From: Clostridia bacterium
GTDB lineage: Bacteria; Bacillota_A; Clostridia; Christensenellales; Aristaeellaceae
Length of the DNA stretch: 7,948 nt
Assembly: GCA_017432405.1 (NCBI GenBank)
Contig: JAFRJF010000201.1
Coordinates: 1-7,948 of the forward strand
Direction of reading: 5' to 3'
The position numbers and the translations under genes are program-made. Of this stretch, positions 1-6,352 are shown piece by piece. A model generated the notes under the pieces. That model did no database searches and was not told the origin of the DNA. It saw only the letters and a list, made by a program, of their open reading frames with translations. Every line of letters begins with the position of its first letter. The stretch's first letter is position 1.

Positions 1-130
1 GGTGGCCCGCGTAGCGGGTCGGAAGAGGTGTCCCCGCTGGGCATAGTTCGTCTATTGCTATAGAGGAGCGAGGCATAGGTGGACACCTCTTCAGTCTGCT
101 TCGCAGACAGCTTCCCCTCCAAGGGGAAGC
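1..130. repeat. Structured intergenic repeat, inverted pair of hairpin units
   Basis: No coding signal is visible here. The segment is a chain of hairpins. A 12-nt arm GAAGAGGTGTCC (22-33) has its exact reverse complement at 81-92. Outside these arms sit two small hairpins with different stems but similar loops: CCCGC/GCGGG around GTA (6-18) and GTCTGC/GCAGAC around TTC (94-108). A third hairpin, GCTTCCCCT/AGGGGAAGC, covers 110-130, and a short one (TCTAT/ATAGA) covers 51-64. Read on the minus strand, 81-111 resembles 1-33, so the element looks like two related units facing each other, as in a MITE-like or REP-like repeat. The window starts inside it, so the left end is not seen. That it is a dispersed repeat is inferred from the structure and from the similar right edge of the window. 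Confidence 0.6.
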
Positions 131-135
131 CTTTT
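110..135 (+). terminator. Possible intrinsic terminator for a gene left of the window
   Basis: A perfect 9-bp stem (GCTTCCCCT with AGGGGAAGC, loop CCA) is followed by CTTTT at 131-135. It could end transcription arriving on the plus strand from outside the window. It is also the last hairpin of the repeat at 1-130, so the terminator role is only inferred, and the T-run is short. Confidence 0.35.
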
Positions 136-139
136 GGGG

Positions 140-171
140 AATACCATCAACTCCCCGACAAATCAGTATTT
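140..171. repeat. Degenerate copy of the palindromic repeat
   Basis: The right arm CGACAAATCAGTATTT (156-171) matches the three full palindromes at 1500, 4948 and 7808. The left arm is decayed: only AATAC (140-144) still pairs with GTATT (166-170), and the sequence between no longer matches. One base separates its end from the TTGACA -35 box of the next gene. Confidence 0.7.
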
Positions 172-172
172 A

Positions 173-202
173 TTGACATCCAGCCGGCCAAGGCGATATA
201 AT
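173..202 (+). promoter_or_regulatory. Consensus sigma-A-type promoter of the LRR/Fn3 gene
   Basis: A perfect TTGACA (173-178) and a perfect TATAAT (197-202) are separated by 18 bp. A start site near 209 would give a leader of about 33 nt before ATG 242. Both boxes match consensus, so strong constitutive expression is plausible. The degenerate palindrome ends one base upstream of the -35 box. Confidence 0.8.
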
Positions 203-241
203 GGAAGCGGTAATGACAGGAACAAGAGGAGGTTATACATA

Positions 242-1498
242 ATGAAGCGACTGACACTGAGGCTGCTGGCGCTGTGCATGGCGCTGGCGATGCTGGGCGG
301 GTTCGCCGCCCTGGCGGAGCCGGTGATCCTCGAAGACGCGCCGGACGATGCATTCGCCCTGCCCGGGGCGGAACCCGATATCGACCTGCCCGCAATCGGG
401 GATTTCGACCTGGCGCCCAACGACGTCGCCTCGGAGGACGTCGTCACGGAGCATGACGCCCCCGCCGCGCCCAACGGAACCGTGAACAGCGGGTCCTGCG
501 GGCCGAACGTCACATGGACGCTGGACGACAGCGGGCTGCTGACCATCTCCGGCAGCGGCGACATGGACAACTACTTTGCCTTCTGGGAGATCACCTACGG
601 CGTCGGCATCAAGCGGGCCGTGGTGGAGGAGGGCGTCACCTCCCTGGCCCTCAACACCTTCAACGGCTGCGACGAGCTGGAGAGCGTCTCGCTGCCGGAC
701 ACCCTGGAAAACATCTTGGGCAGCGCCTTCAGTGATTGCGGCAGCCTCACTCGCGTCGACATTCCCTACGGCGTGCCGTGGATCTCCGGATACTGCTTCG
801 CCGGATGCTACAGCCTTACGCGGGTGACGGTGCCGGAATCGGTGACGGAGGTCGTCGACCACGCCTTTGACAATTGCCCGAGGCTCACCCTCTACGGCTA
901 CGACGGCAGCACTATCGAGACCTACGCCAACGAGAACGGCATCCCCTTCGTCTCCCTGGGCGCCGCGCCCGCCAGGCCGCAGAAGCCCCGGCGCAGCGTG
1001 ATGGACAGCAAGATCACGGTAAAGGACCAGGTGTACACCGGCAAGGCCGTGAAGCCCGCGGTGAAGGTGGTCCTGAACGGAAAGACGCTGACCCGAGGCA
1101 GAGACTACACCGTCAGCTACAGCTACAACACGAACATCGGCATAGCCATCGTGGAGGTCACCGGCATCGGCGACTACACCGGCACCGCGATGGCCACCTT
1201 CAGGATCAACCCGAGGGCGGTGACCGGCCTGAAGCTGACCGCCGGCAAGGGAAGGCTGACCGCAAGCTGGAAGAAGTCTCCCGGCGACGTGGACGGCTAC
1301 CAGCTGCAATACGGTCTGAAGAAGAACTTCCGCGGCGCGAAGAAGGTGACGGTCAGAAAGGCCGCCACGCTGAAGAAGGTGCTGAAGAACCTGAAGAAGG
1401 GCAAGATCTACTACGTGCGCATCCGCACCTGGAAGACCGACAGCGGAAAGAAGTACTGGTCCGCCTGGTCCGGCGCGAAGAGGGTGAGGGTGAAGTGA
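242..1498 (+). CDS. Secreted BspA-type leucine-rich repeat protein with C-terminal Fn3 domain
   Basis: Predicted exported protein of 418 aa, probably a surface or secreted adhesion or scaffold protein; its ligand is unknown. The start at 242 is chosen because AGGAGG (227-232) lies 9 nt upstream and a signal peptide follows directly: basic MKR, a hydrophobic core, and likely cleavage after ALA (about residue 25). An acidic, Pro/Ala-rich linker covers about 26-80. Residues 84-110 form the BspA-type cap (CGPNVTWTLDDSGLLTISG). About 125-238 hold a few LRR_5-like repeats (AFSDCGSL, CFAGCYSL, AFDNCPRL) and the usual closing segment ETYANENGIPF. Residues 256-323 form a beta-rich module (YTGKAVKP, DYTVSY, GDYTGTA) common in clostridial surface proteins. 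Residues 327-418 are a very basic Fn3-like domain (YQLQYGLKKNF, YYVRIRTW). No LPXTG, SLH or transmembrane anchor is visible. It is transcribed alone and converges on glgB. Domain calls are by eye. Confidence 0.85.
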   Translation: MKRLTLRLLALCMALAMLGGFAALAEPVILEDAPDDAFALPGAEPDIDLPAIGDFDLAPNDVASEDVVTEHDAPAAPNGTVNSGSCGPNVTWTLDDSGLLTISGSGDMDNYFAFWEITYGVGIKRAVVEEGVTSLALNTFNGCDELESVSLPDTLENILGSAFSDCGSLTRVDIPYGVPWISGYCFAGCYSLTRVTVPESVTEVVDHAFDNCPRLTLYGYDGSTIETYANENGIPFVSLGAAPARPQKPRRSVMDSKITVKDQVYTGKAVKPAVKVVLNGKTLTRGRDYTVSYSYNTNIGIAIVEVTGIGDYTGTAMATFRINPRAVTGLKLTAGKGRLTASWKKSPGDVDGYQLQYGLKKNFRGAKKVTVRKAATLKKVLKNLKKGKIYYVRIRTWKTDSGKKYWSAWSGAKRVRVK

Positions 1499-1499
1499 C

Positions 1500-1536
1500 A
1501 AATACTGATTTGTCGCAGCGCGACAAATCAGTATTT
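1500..1536. repeat. Full palindromic repeat, copy 2 (loop AGC)
   Basis: Perfect inverted repeat: AAATACTGATTTGTCGC (1500-1516), loop AGC (1517-1519), GCGACAAATCAGTATTT (1520-1536). It starts one base after the TGA stop of the LRR/Fn3 gene. It is AT-rich at the ends, in contrast to the GC-rich genes. Possible roles are transcript 3'-end hairpin, protein-binding site or small mobile repeat; none is proven by the sequence. Confidence 0.9.
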
Positions 1537-1550
1537 ACCCCTCAACAATG

Positions 1551-1574
1551 AGGCCCCCGCTGATGCGGGGGCCT
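1551..1574. terminator. GC-rich hairpin terminator between convergent genes
   Basis: AGGCCCCCGC (1551-1560) pairs perfectly with GCGGGGGCCT (1565-1574) around a TGAT loop. It lies between the stop of the plus-strand LRR gene and the end of minus-strand glgB, where a shared bidirectional terminator is expected. The T-tracts are weak: TTGGTGTTG on the plus side and CATTGTTG on the minus side. Confidence 0.7.
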
Positions 1575-1583
1575 TGGTGTTGC

Positions 1584-3602
1584 TCACCACTCCACCTTTT
1601 CAATCGCCACGGCGGTGCGGCAGGGCAGGTACAGCTTGAAGCCGCAGCCGAATTCGGTGTCCTGGGTGTGGTAGACGTATTCGGTGCTGATGCGGGACTG
1701 GCCGCCGTAGGGCCCGTCGTCGCTGGAGAAGACCACGCGATAGCCCCCGGGGCCGGTCAGCCGGCAGTTGATGAAGACCTCCTCCTGGGACCAGGTCGGG
1801 TGCAGGTTGAAGGCGTACAGCATGCCGCCCCGGGCGAAGATGACCAGCTTCTTCTCGTTGTCCAGCCACAGGCTCTCGGCGGGGCCGGCGGTGAGGATGT
1901 GGTAGGTGTTGATGTGGAAGGTCATGGCCCGGTCGAAGTTGGCCAGCCACTCGTACTTGTACTCGGTGCTCTTCACCAGCGACCACTGGCGGCGGGCGTA
2001 GTGATAGCTCCAGTTGTTGCCCTCCCGGGGGAAATCCACCCACTCGGGGTGGCCGAACTCGTTGCCGATGAAGTTCAGGTAGCCGCTGGGCGCCAGGGCG
2101 CAGGTCAAGAAGCGGATCAGCTTGTGCATGTCGATGGCCCGGTCCATCGAGGGGCTGTGGTAGTCCTTCATCATGCCGGTGTACATCTCGGCGTCGGCCA
2201 TGCGGAAGATCAGCGACTTGTCGCCCACCAGGGCCTGGTCGTGGGATTCGGCGTAGGATATGGCCCCCTCGCCGGGGCGGCAGCTGGTGCACTCGTGCCA
2301 GATGTAGTGCATGTTCCAGTCTTCCTGCATCTGGTCCTTCACCAGCTTGATCCACATGTCCGGCACGCCCATAGCCAGCCGGTAGTCGAAGCCCACGCCG
2401 CCCTGCTCCAGGGGCAGGCCCATGCCGGGGAAGCCGCTCATGTCCTCGCAGACGGTCACGGCCTTCGGGTTGAATTCGTGGATCAGCTCGTTGGCCAGCA
2501 TCAGGTAGACGCGACCGTCCACGTTGGTATTCATCGAGAAGTACTTGTCGTAGTTGTCGAAGGCCTCCATGCCGTGGTTCTCGTACATCATGCTGGTGAC
2601 GCCGTCGAAGCGGAAGCCGTCGAAGTGGAACTCCTCCTGCCAGTACTTCAGGTTGCTCAGCAGGTAATGGATCACCTCGTACTTGCCGTAGTTGAACACC
2701 CGGGTCTTCCAGGCGTCGTGCCAGCCCCGGCTGCCGGACAGGAAGTACTGGTCGTCGGTGCCGTCCAGGTTGTTCAGGCCCTCGCCCTCGTTGGGACAGG
2801 CGTGGCTGTGCACCACGTCCAGCAGCACGGCGATGCCCAGGCCGTGGGCCTTGTTGATCAGGTACTTCAGGTCCTCCGGCGTGCCGTAGCGGTAGGAGGG
2901 GGCGAAGAAGTTGGTCACCTGGTAGCCGAAGGAGGCGTAGTAGGGGTGCTCCTGTATGGCCATCAGCTGGATGGTGTTGTAGCCGGCGTACTTGATCCAG
3001 TCCAGGGTCTCGTCGGCGAACTCCCGGTAGGTGCCCACCCGGGGCTCCTCCTGGGCCATGCCGATGTGGGCCTCGTAGATCATCGGGGCCTCCGGGCGGC
3101 GCACGCGGTAGTAATCCCCGTCGGTCCACTCAAAGGGGGCGTCCGGCTGCCAGACCTGGCCGCAGAGGGTCATGGTGCTCTCGTCCAGCACGCAGCGGGT
3201 GATCCAGGCGGGGATGCGCTCGAAGGCGCTGCCCTGCCGTCCCACCATCAGCTTGACGAACTGGCCGTGCTTCAGCGCGTCCGCGCCCTCCAGCGCGATC
3301 TCCCAGACGCCGTTTCCGATGTTGGTCAGCGGGTGGTCGTAGGGCTCCCAGTCGTTGAAGTCGCCCTTCAGCCAGACGGCGTCCGCGCCGGGCAGCCAGT
3401 CCCGGAACACCCAGCCGGTCTCGGTGCGATGGAAGCCGAAGTAGTGATGGCCGTTGGCGAAGTCGACGATGCTGCCCTCCCCCGCCAGCTTCCAGCGCGT
3501 ATCGTTGTAGCGGTCCAGGTGCATCCGCACCTCCCCGGCATAAGGCCCGAGCCACGGATCCTTCTCGATCAGCAGCCACACGGCGTTGTCGACATGTATC
3601 AT
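1584..3602 (-). CDS. glgB: 1,4-alpha-glucan branching enzyme, GH13_8-like
   Basis: Cytoplasmic enzyme of 672 aa that cuts alpha-1,4 glucan chains and rejoins them as alpha-1,6 branches in glycogen. An N-terminal CBM48-like domain lies at about 50-150 (GWVFRDWLPGADAVWLKGDFN). The GH13 barrel follows, with all conserved regions: DVVHSH (262-267), GFRFDGV with nucleophile D333, VTVCED with acid/base E386, and ESHDQ with H454 and D455. The DVVHSHA and YAESHDQALVGDK wording resembles the eukaryotic-type subfamily GH13_8 more than the usual E. coli-type GlgB. A C-terminal all-beta domain ends at 672. The start at 3602 is preferred over the in-frame ATG at 3641 because AAAGGTGG lies 8 nt before it and the longer start would overlap the upstream gene. 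The gene lies 23 nt after the BIG2 gene, so co-transcription is likely. No glgA, glgC, glgD or glgP is present in the window. Confidence 0.95.
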   Translation of the reverse strand: MIHVDNAVWLLIEKDPWLGPYAGEVRMHLDRYNDTRWKLAGEGSIVDFANGHHYFGFHRTETGWVFRDWLPGADAVWLKGDFNDWEPYDHPLTNIGNGVWEIALEGADALKHGQFVKLMVGRQGSAFERIPAWITRCVLDESTMTLCGQVWQPDAPFEWTDGDYYRVRRPEAPMIYEAHIGMAQEEPRVGTYREFADETLDWIKYAGYNTIQLMAIQEHPYYASFGYQVTNFFAPSYRYGTPEDLKYLINKAHGLGIAVLLDVVHSHACPNEGEGLNNLDGTDDQYFLSGSRGWHDAWKTRVFNYGKYEVIHYLLSNLKYWQEEFHFDGFRFDGVTSMMYENHGMEAFDNYDKYFSMNTNVDGRVYLMLANELIHEFNPKAVTVCEDMSGFPGMGLPLEQGGVGFDYRLAMGVPDMWIKLVKDQMQEDWNMHYIWHECTSCRPGEGAISYAESHDQALVGDKSLIFRMADAEMYTGMMKDYHSPSMDRAIDMHKLIRFLTCALAPSGYLNFIGNEFGHPEWVDFPREGNNWSYHYARRQWSLVKSTEYKYEWLANFDRAMTFHINTYHILTAGPAESLWLDNEKKLVIFARGGMLYAFNLHPTWSQEEVFINCRLTGPGGYRVVFSSDDGPYGGQSRISTEYVYHTQDTEFGCGFKLYLPCRTAVAIEKVEW

Positions 3603-3610
3603 ATTAAAAA

Positions 3611-3618
3611 CCACCTTT
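3611..3618 (-). promoter_or_regulatory. Ribosome binding site that sets the glgB start
   Basis: Minus-strand AAAGGTGG lies 8 nt before ATG 3602, inside the 23-nt gap after the stop of the upstream gene. It supports 3602 over the longer in-frame start at 3641. Confidence 0.75.
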
Positions 3619-3625
3619 ATGTCAA

Positions 3626-4831
3626 TTATCCCCAGTTCCACTGCGCCATGATGCTCTGGATGGTCGCGCCGTCGGCGGTGGCGATGGCGATGGCGAAGGC
3701 CGGGGCGTCGACCTTGGTGAAGGCGCGCTGCTCCACGCCGTCGGTGGACTTCGTGGCGGTCAGCGCCCAGCCGTTGGCCAGCAGCTTCGCCGCGGCGTTC
3801 TCGGGGGTCATGGTGACGTCAATGCCCGCGATGCAGTAGCGGGGCTTGAGCACGTTCACGATGGCCGCGGTGCAGCTGGAGGCGGTCATGGACAGGCTCA
3901 GCTCGTCGTCCCGGCAGGTCACCGTATTGTCGCCGGATTCGCTGTCGCGGACCAGGTCCAGCTTCCGGGCGTACTGCATGTAGGTGGCGGGGTCGTTGGT
4001 CAGGGCCTTGAAGGCGTCCCTCAGCCGGGCCTTCACGTTGACCTCCACCGCCTGGATCAGGCCGTTGTGGGTCTTGACCGCCACGCTGGTGGTGCCCTTG
4101 CGCATGCCGGTGATCACGCCCTCGCTGTTCACCGTGGCGATTTTGCGGTTCTGGGAGGCGTACTTGTAGATGGCGTCGCTGCCCTCGTCCACGCTGGGGG
4201 CCAGCCGGAAGGTCTCGCCCACCTGGATGTCCACCGTGGCCACGTTCAGGCTCAGCGTGGTGGGGGCCTTGCCGCCCAGCACGTAGACCTCGCAGATCGC
4301 GGCCTTTTCGTTGTAGGTGCTGACGGTGACGGTGGCCTTGCCGCCGGAGATGGCGGTCACGTTGCCCTCGCCGTCCACCGTCGCCACCTTCTCGTTGCTG
4401 CTGGTGAAGCTCAGCGCCGATGCACTGCCGCCGCTCAGCTTCGCGGTCAGGGGCTTCACGTCGCCCACGGACAGCACGGCGTAGCTGTCGGACAGCGTCA
4501 CCCGCTTCGGGGCGGCGACCACCGTGACGTGGCACACGCCCAGCAGGGTCTTGTCGTAGCCCACGGCGACGGTGGCCTTGCCCTTGCGCAGGGCGGTGAT
4601 CACGCCGTCGGCGTCCACCGTGGCCACCTTCGGGTTGTTGCTCTTGTATTTCAGCACCTGGCCCTCGCCGACCAGTATCGCCGAGGTATCGAACCGGCAG
4701 GTCTCTCCCCTGCCCAGCTTCAGGCTCGTGGACGGCGTCTGGCCAAAGCCCTCGGCCACGCCCGCAAAGCCCACAACAGACGCCATCAGCAGCGCCAGCG
4801 CCAGTACGCGCGCAATCCAGCGGTATTTCAT
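3626..4831 (-). CDS. Secreted protein with three BIG2-type Ig-like domains and an unassigned C-terminal domain
   Basis: Predicted exported protein of 401 aa. The start at 4831 is supported by AGGAGGA (4845-4839), 7 nt upstream, and by a signal peptide at once (MKYRWIARVL, then a hydrophobic core; likely cleavage around residues 26-30). Three BIG2-like repeats follow at about 35-106, 107-187 and 188-267. Each carries the family pattern: NPKVATVDADGVITALRKGKATV (in parts), then NEKVATVDGEGNVTAISGGKATV (in parts), then RKIATVNSEGVITGMRKGTTSV (in parts). Residues 268-401 match no family I can name; they hold three cysteines (306, 320, 333), a GIDVTMTPENAAAKL stretch and a closing AIAIATADGATIQSIM. 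No sortase motif, lipobox or membrane anchor is visible, so attachment to the wall is uncertain. BIG2 domains usually serve surface adhesion or cell-wall association. The gene has its own promoter and lies 23 nt before glgB. Confidence 0.85.
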   Translation of the reverse strand: MKYRWIARVLALALLMASVVGFAGVAEGFGQTPSTSLKLGRGETCRFDTSAILVGEGQVLKYKSNNPKVATVDADGVITALRKGKATVAVGYDKTLLGVCHVTVVAAPKRVTLSDSYAVLSVGDVKPLTAKLSGGSASALSFTSSNEKVATVDGEGNVTAISGGKATVTVSTYNEKAAICEVYVLGGKAPTTLSLNVATVDIQVGETFRLAPSVDEGSDAIYKYASQNRKIATVNSEGVITGMRKGTTSVAVKTHNGLIQAVEVNVKARLRDAFKALTNDPATYMQYARKLDLVRDSESGDNTVTCRDDELSLSMTASSCTAAIVNVLKPRYCIAGIDVTMTPENAAAKLLANGWALTATKSTDGVEQRAFTKVDAPAFAIAIATADGATIQSIMAQWNWG

Positions 4832-4877
4832 CGTCGATTCCTCCTGTGTATCCCATAATCAGACAATTTGTGATGCC

Positions 4878-4906
4878 ATTATAAGCCAGGGACACACCGC
4901 AGGCAA
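4878..4906 (-). promoter_or_regulatory. Predicted promoter of the BIG2-glgB unit
   Basis: On the minus strand TTGCCT (4906-4901) and a perfect TATAAT (4883-4878) are 17 bp apart. A start near 4871 would give a leader of about 40 nt. The -35 box matches TTGACA at four of six positions. It could drive both the BIG2 gene and glgB, as no separate promoter fits in the 23-nt gap between them. Confidence 0.65.
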
Positions 4907-4947
4907 GGACAGCGGTAGGAGGATTTGTGGACAATAATTTGACGGGT

Positions 4948-4984
4948 AAATTCTGATTTGTCGCAGCGCGACAAATCAGTATTT
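4948..4984. repeat. Full palindromic repeat, copy 3 (one arm mismatch)
   Basis: AAATTCTGATTTGTCGC (4948-4964), loop AGC, and GCGACAAATCAGTATTT (4968-4984) form a 17-bp stem with one mismatch (T4952 against T4980). On the minus strand it starts one base after the TGA stop of tldE, the same placement as copy 2 after the LRR gene. It may act as the transcript end for tldD-tldE, but no U-run follows it. Confidence 0.88.
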
Positions 4985-4985
4985 G

Positions 4986-6350
4986 TCACTTCCCTGCCAC
5001 GCTCAACGCCTTGATGAGCAGGCTCGGGCTGCCGAAGCAGCTGGCGCCGGGGGCGTGGAAATCCAGGTCGCCGCCCACGGCCTCGATGCCCATGAGCAGC
5101 TCGTAGAAGTTGCCGGCCACGGTGATCTGGTTCACGGCTTCGGCGAGCCTGCCGCCCTTCACCGCGAAGCCCTTCGCCGCCAGGGAGAAGTCGCCGGTGA
5201 TGGCGTTGGCCCCGGCGTGCATGCCCTGCAGCTCGGTGATCAGCAGGCCGTCGCCCAGCCTTTCGAGCATGGCGTCGAAGGAGGCGTCCGAGGGCTCGAA
5301 GTAGAAGTTGGTCGGCGCGACGCCCACCGCGGCGGCATAGCCGGGGCGGGAGGCGTTGGCGGTGGTGGCCACGCCCTGCTTGTGGGCGGTCTTCAGGTTG
5401 TGCAGCAGCGTGGTCAATTTGCCGCCCTCGATCACCGCCTTGGGTACCGTGGCCACGCCCTCGCCGTCAAAGGGCGCGGAGGAGGCGCTGCCGGCGCGAT
5501 GGGGGTCGTCCATCAGGGTCACGCATGCCGCGGCGACGGCCTCCCCCTCCCTGCCCTTCAGGCGGGACAGGCCCCTCTGGGCGCTGTCGGCGGAAAACAC
5601 GCTGCTGAACGTGGACAGCAGCGTGCCGGCCACGTCGTTGCGCAGCAGCACGCGGTAGATGCCTGAGGGGGCCTGTTTGGCCTGAAGGCCGGCCAGGGCC
5701 TCGTCGGCGGCGGCCTTCGCCACCTTCTCCAGGTCGATCTCCTCCGGGTCCATCGTAAAGAACTGCTTGAAGCCCGTGTTGACCTTATCGCCGTCCCGGG
5801 CCACGGCGGACACGTAGCCGCCCAGCAGGTTGCCCTTCGTGGAAACGTCCAGCCCCAGCGTGTTGACGATGGCGCTCTCGGCCCTCTCCGAGAACACGGC
5901 GCAGTCCTCCACCTGGGCGATGCGCCTGTCCTGTTCGAGGGTCAGCCGCTCCAGCCGCTTTGCCATGTCGATCTTCTGCGAAGCGCCAATTTCGTCCAGC
6001 CGGGGCTCGTAGAGCTTCAGCTCGGGGTAGCTGTCGCTGCCGGCGAACAGGAACTGCCTGTCCTCGCTCTCCACCACGGCGGCGTTCTCCAGCGCGCCTT
6101 CCACCAGCATATCAATGGCGTCCTCGTCCAGGATCTGGGTGGAGGCGTAGCCCATCTTTCCGTTTACCAGCGCCCTAAAGCCCAGGCCGCCGCCCTCGGA
6201 CACATTGTATTGGTAGATTTCGCCGTTCTTCACCTGCACCTCGAAGCTCTCGCTGCTGCCGAAGCAGGCCTCGCAGGCAAAATCGGGGGCGTCCCCCGCC
6301 CGTTCCTTCGCCCGGGCAAACAGCCTGTCGATAAATTCCCTTCTGTCCAT
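4986..6350 (-). CDS. pmbA: TldE/PmbA, non-catalytic partner of the TldD zinc peptidase
   Basis: Protein of 454 aa in the TldE/PmbA half of the TldD/PmbA family; E. coli PmbA is about 450 aa. In E. coli TldD and TldE form a heterodimeric cytoplasmic metallopeptidase that trims the microcin B17 leader and degrades unfolded peptides such as CcdA; TldE lacks the metal-binding motif. No HExxxH occurs here, which fits this role. Family-like segments are EVQVKNGEIYQYNVSEGGG (39-57), NLLGGYVSAVARDGD (174-188), GDFSLAAKGFAVKGG (386-400) and VNQITVAGNFYELL (406-419). The start is ambiguous. ATG 6350 is 9 nt from GGAGG and is preferred; ATG 6356 overlaps the tldD stop as ATGA but is only 3 nt from the same GGAGG. 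Either way translation is probably coupled to tldD. The coding sequence ends Lys-TGA, followed directly by palindrome copy 3. Confidence 0.93.
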   Translation of the reverse strand: MDRREFIDRLFARAKERAGDAPDFACEACFGSSESFEVQVKNGEIYQYNVSEGGGLGFRALVNGKMGYASTQILDEDAIDMLVEGALENAAVVESEDRQFLFAGSDSYPELKLYEPRLDEIGASQKIDMAKRLERLTLEQDRRIAQVEDCAVFSERAESAIVNTLGLDVSTKGNLLGGYVSAVARDGDKVNTGFKQFFTMDPEEIDLEKVAKAAADEALAGLQAKQAPSGIYRVLLRNDVAGTLLSTFSSVFSADSAQRGLSRLKGREGEAVAAACVTLMDDPHRAGSASSAPFDGEGVATVPKAVIEGGKLTTLLHNLKTAHKQGVATTANASRPGYAAAVGVAPTNFYFEPSDASFDAMLERLGDGLLITELQGMHAGANAITGDFSLAAKGFAVKGGRLAEAVNQITVAGNFYELLMGIEAVGGDLDFHAPGASCFGSPSLLIKALSVAGK

Positions 6351-6352
6351 GC

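Noticed and set aside
134..241. Upstream start at 134 for the LRR/Fn3 protein
   Set aside because: It lies before the promoter, has no ribosome binding site, and would bury the signal peptide behind 36 extra residues.
233..1501. Long open frame on the minus strand opposite the LRR/Fn3 gene
   Set aside because: Low-complexity antisense product. The plus-strand gene has a promoter, Shine-Dalgarno, signal peptide and recognisable domains.
1548..3839. Long open frame on the plus strand opposite glgB (763 codons)
   Set aside because: It is the antisense of a gene with full GH13 catalytic motifs. It is rich in Val/Gly/His/Ala, as expected from reverse-strand reading of GC-rich codons, with no signal peptide, domain or good ribosome binding site.
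4917..4956. Tiny plus-strand frame (GTG at 4927, nine codons) behind an AGGAGG at 4917-4922
   Set aside because: It has no clear promoter, a very short product ending in the palindrome, and no homology that can be seen. The AGGAGG match may be chance.
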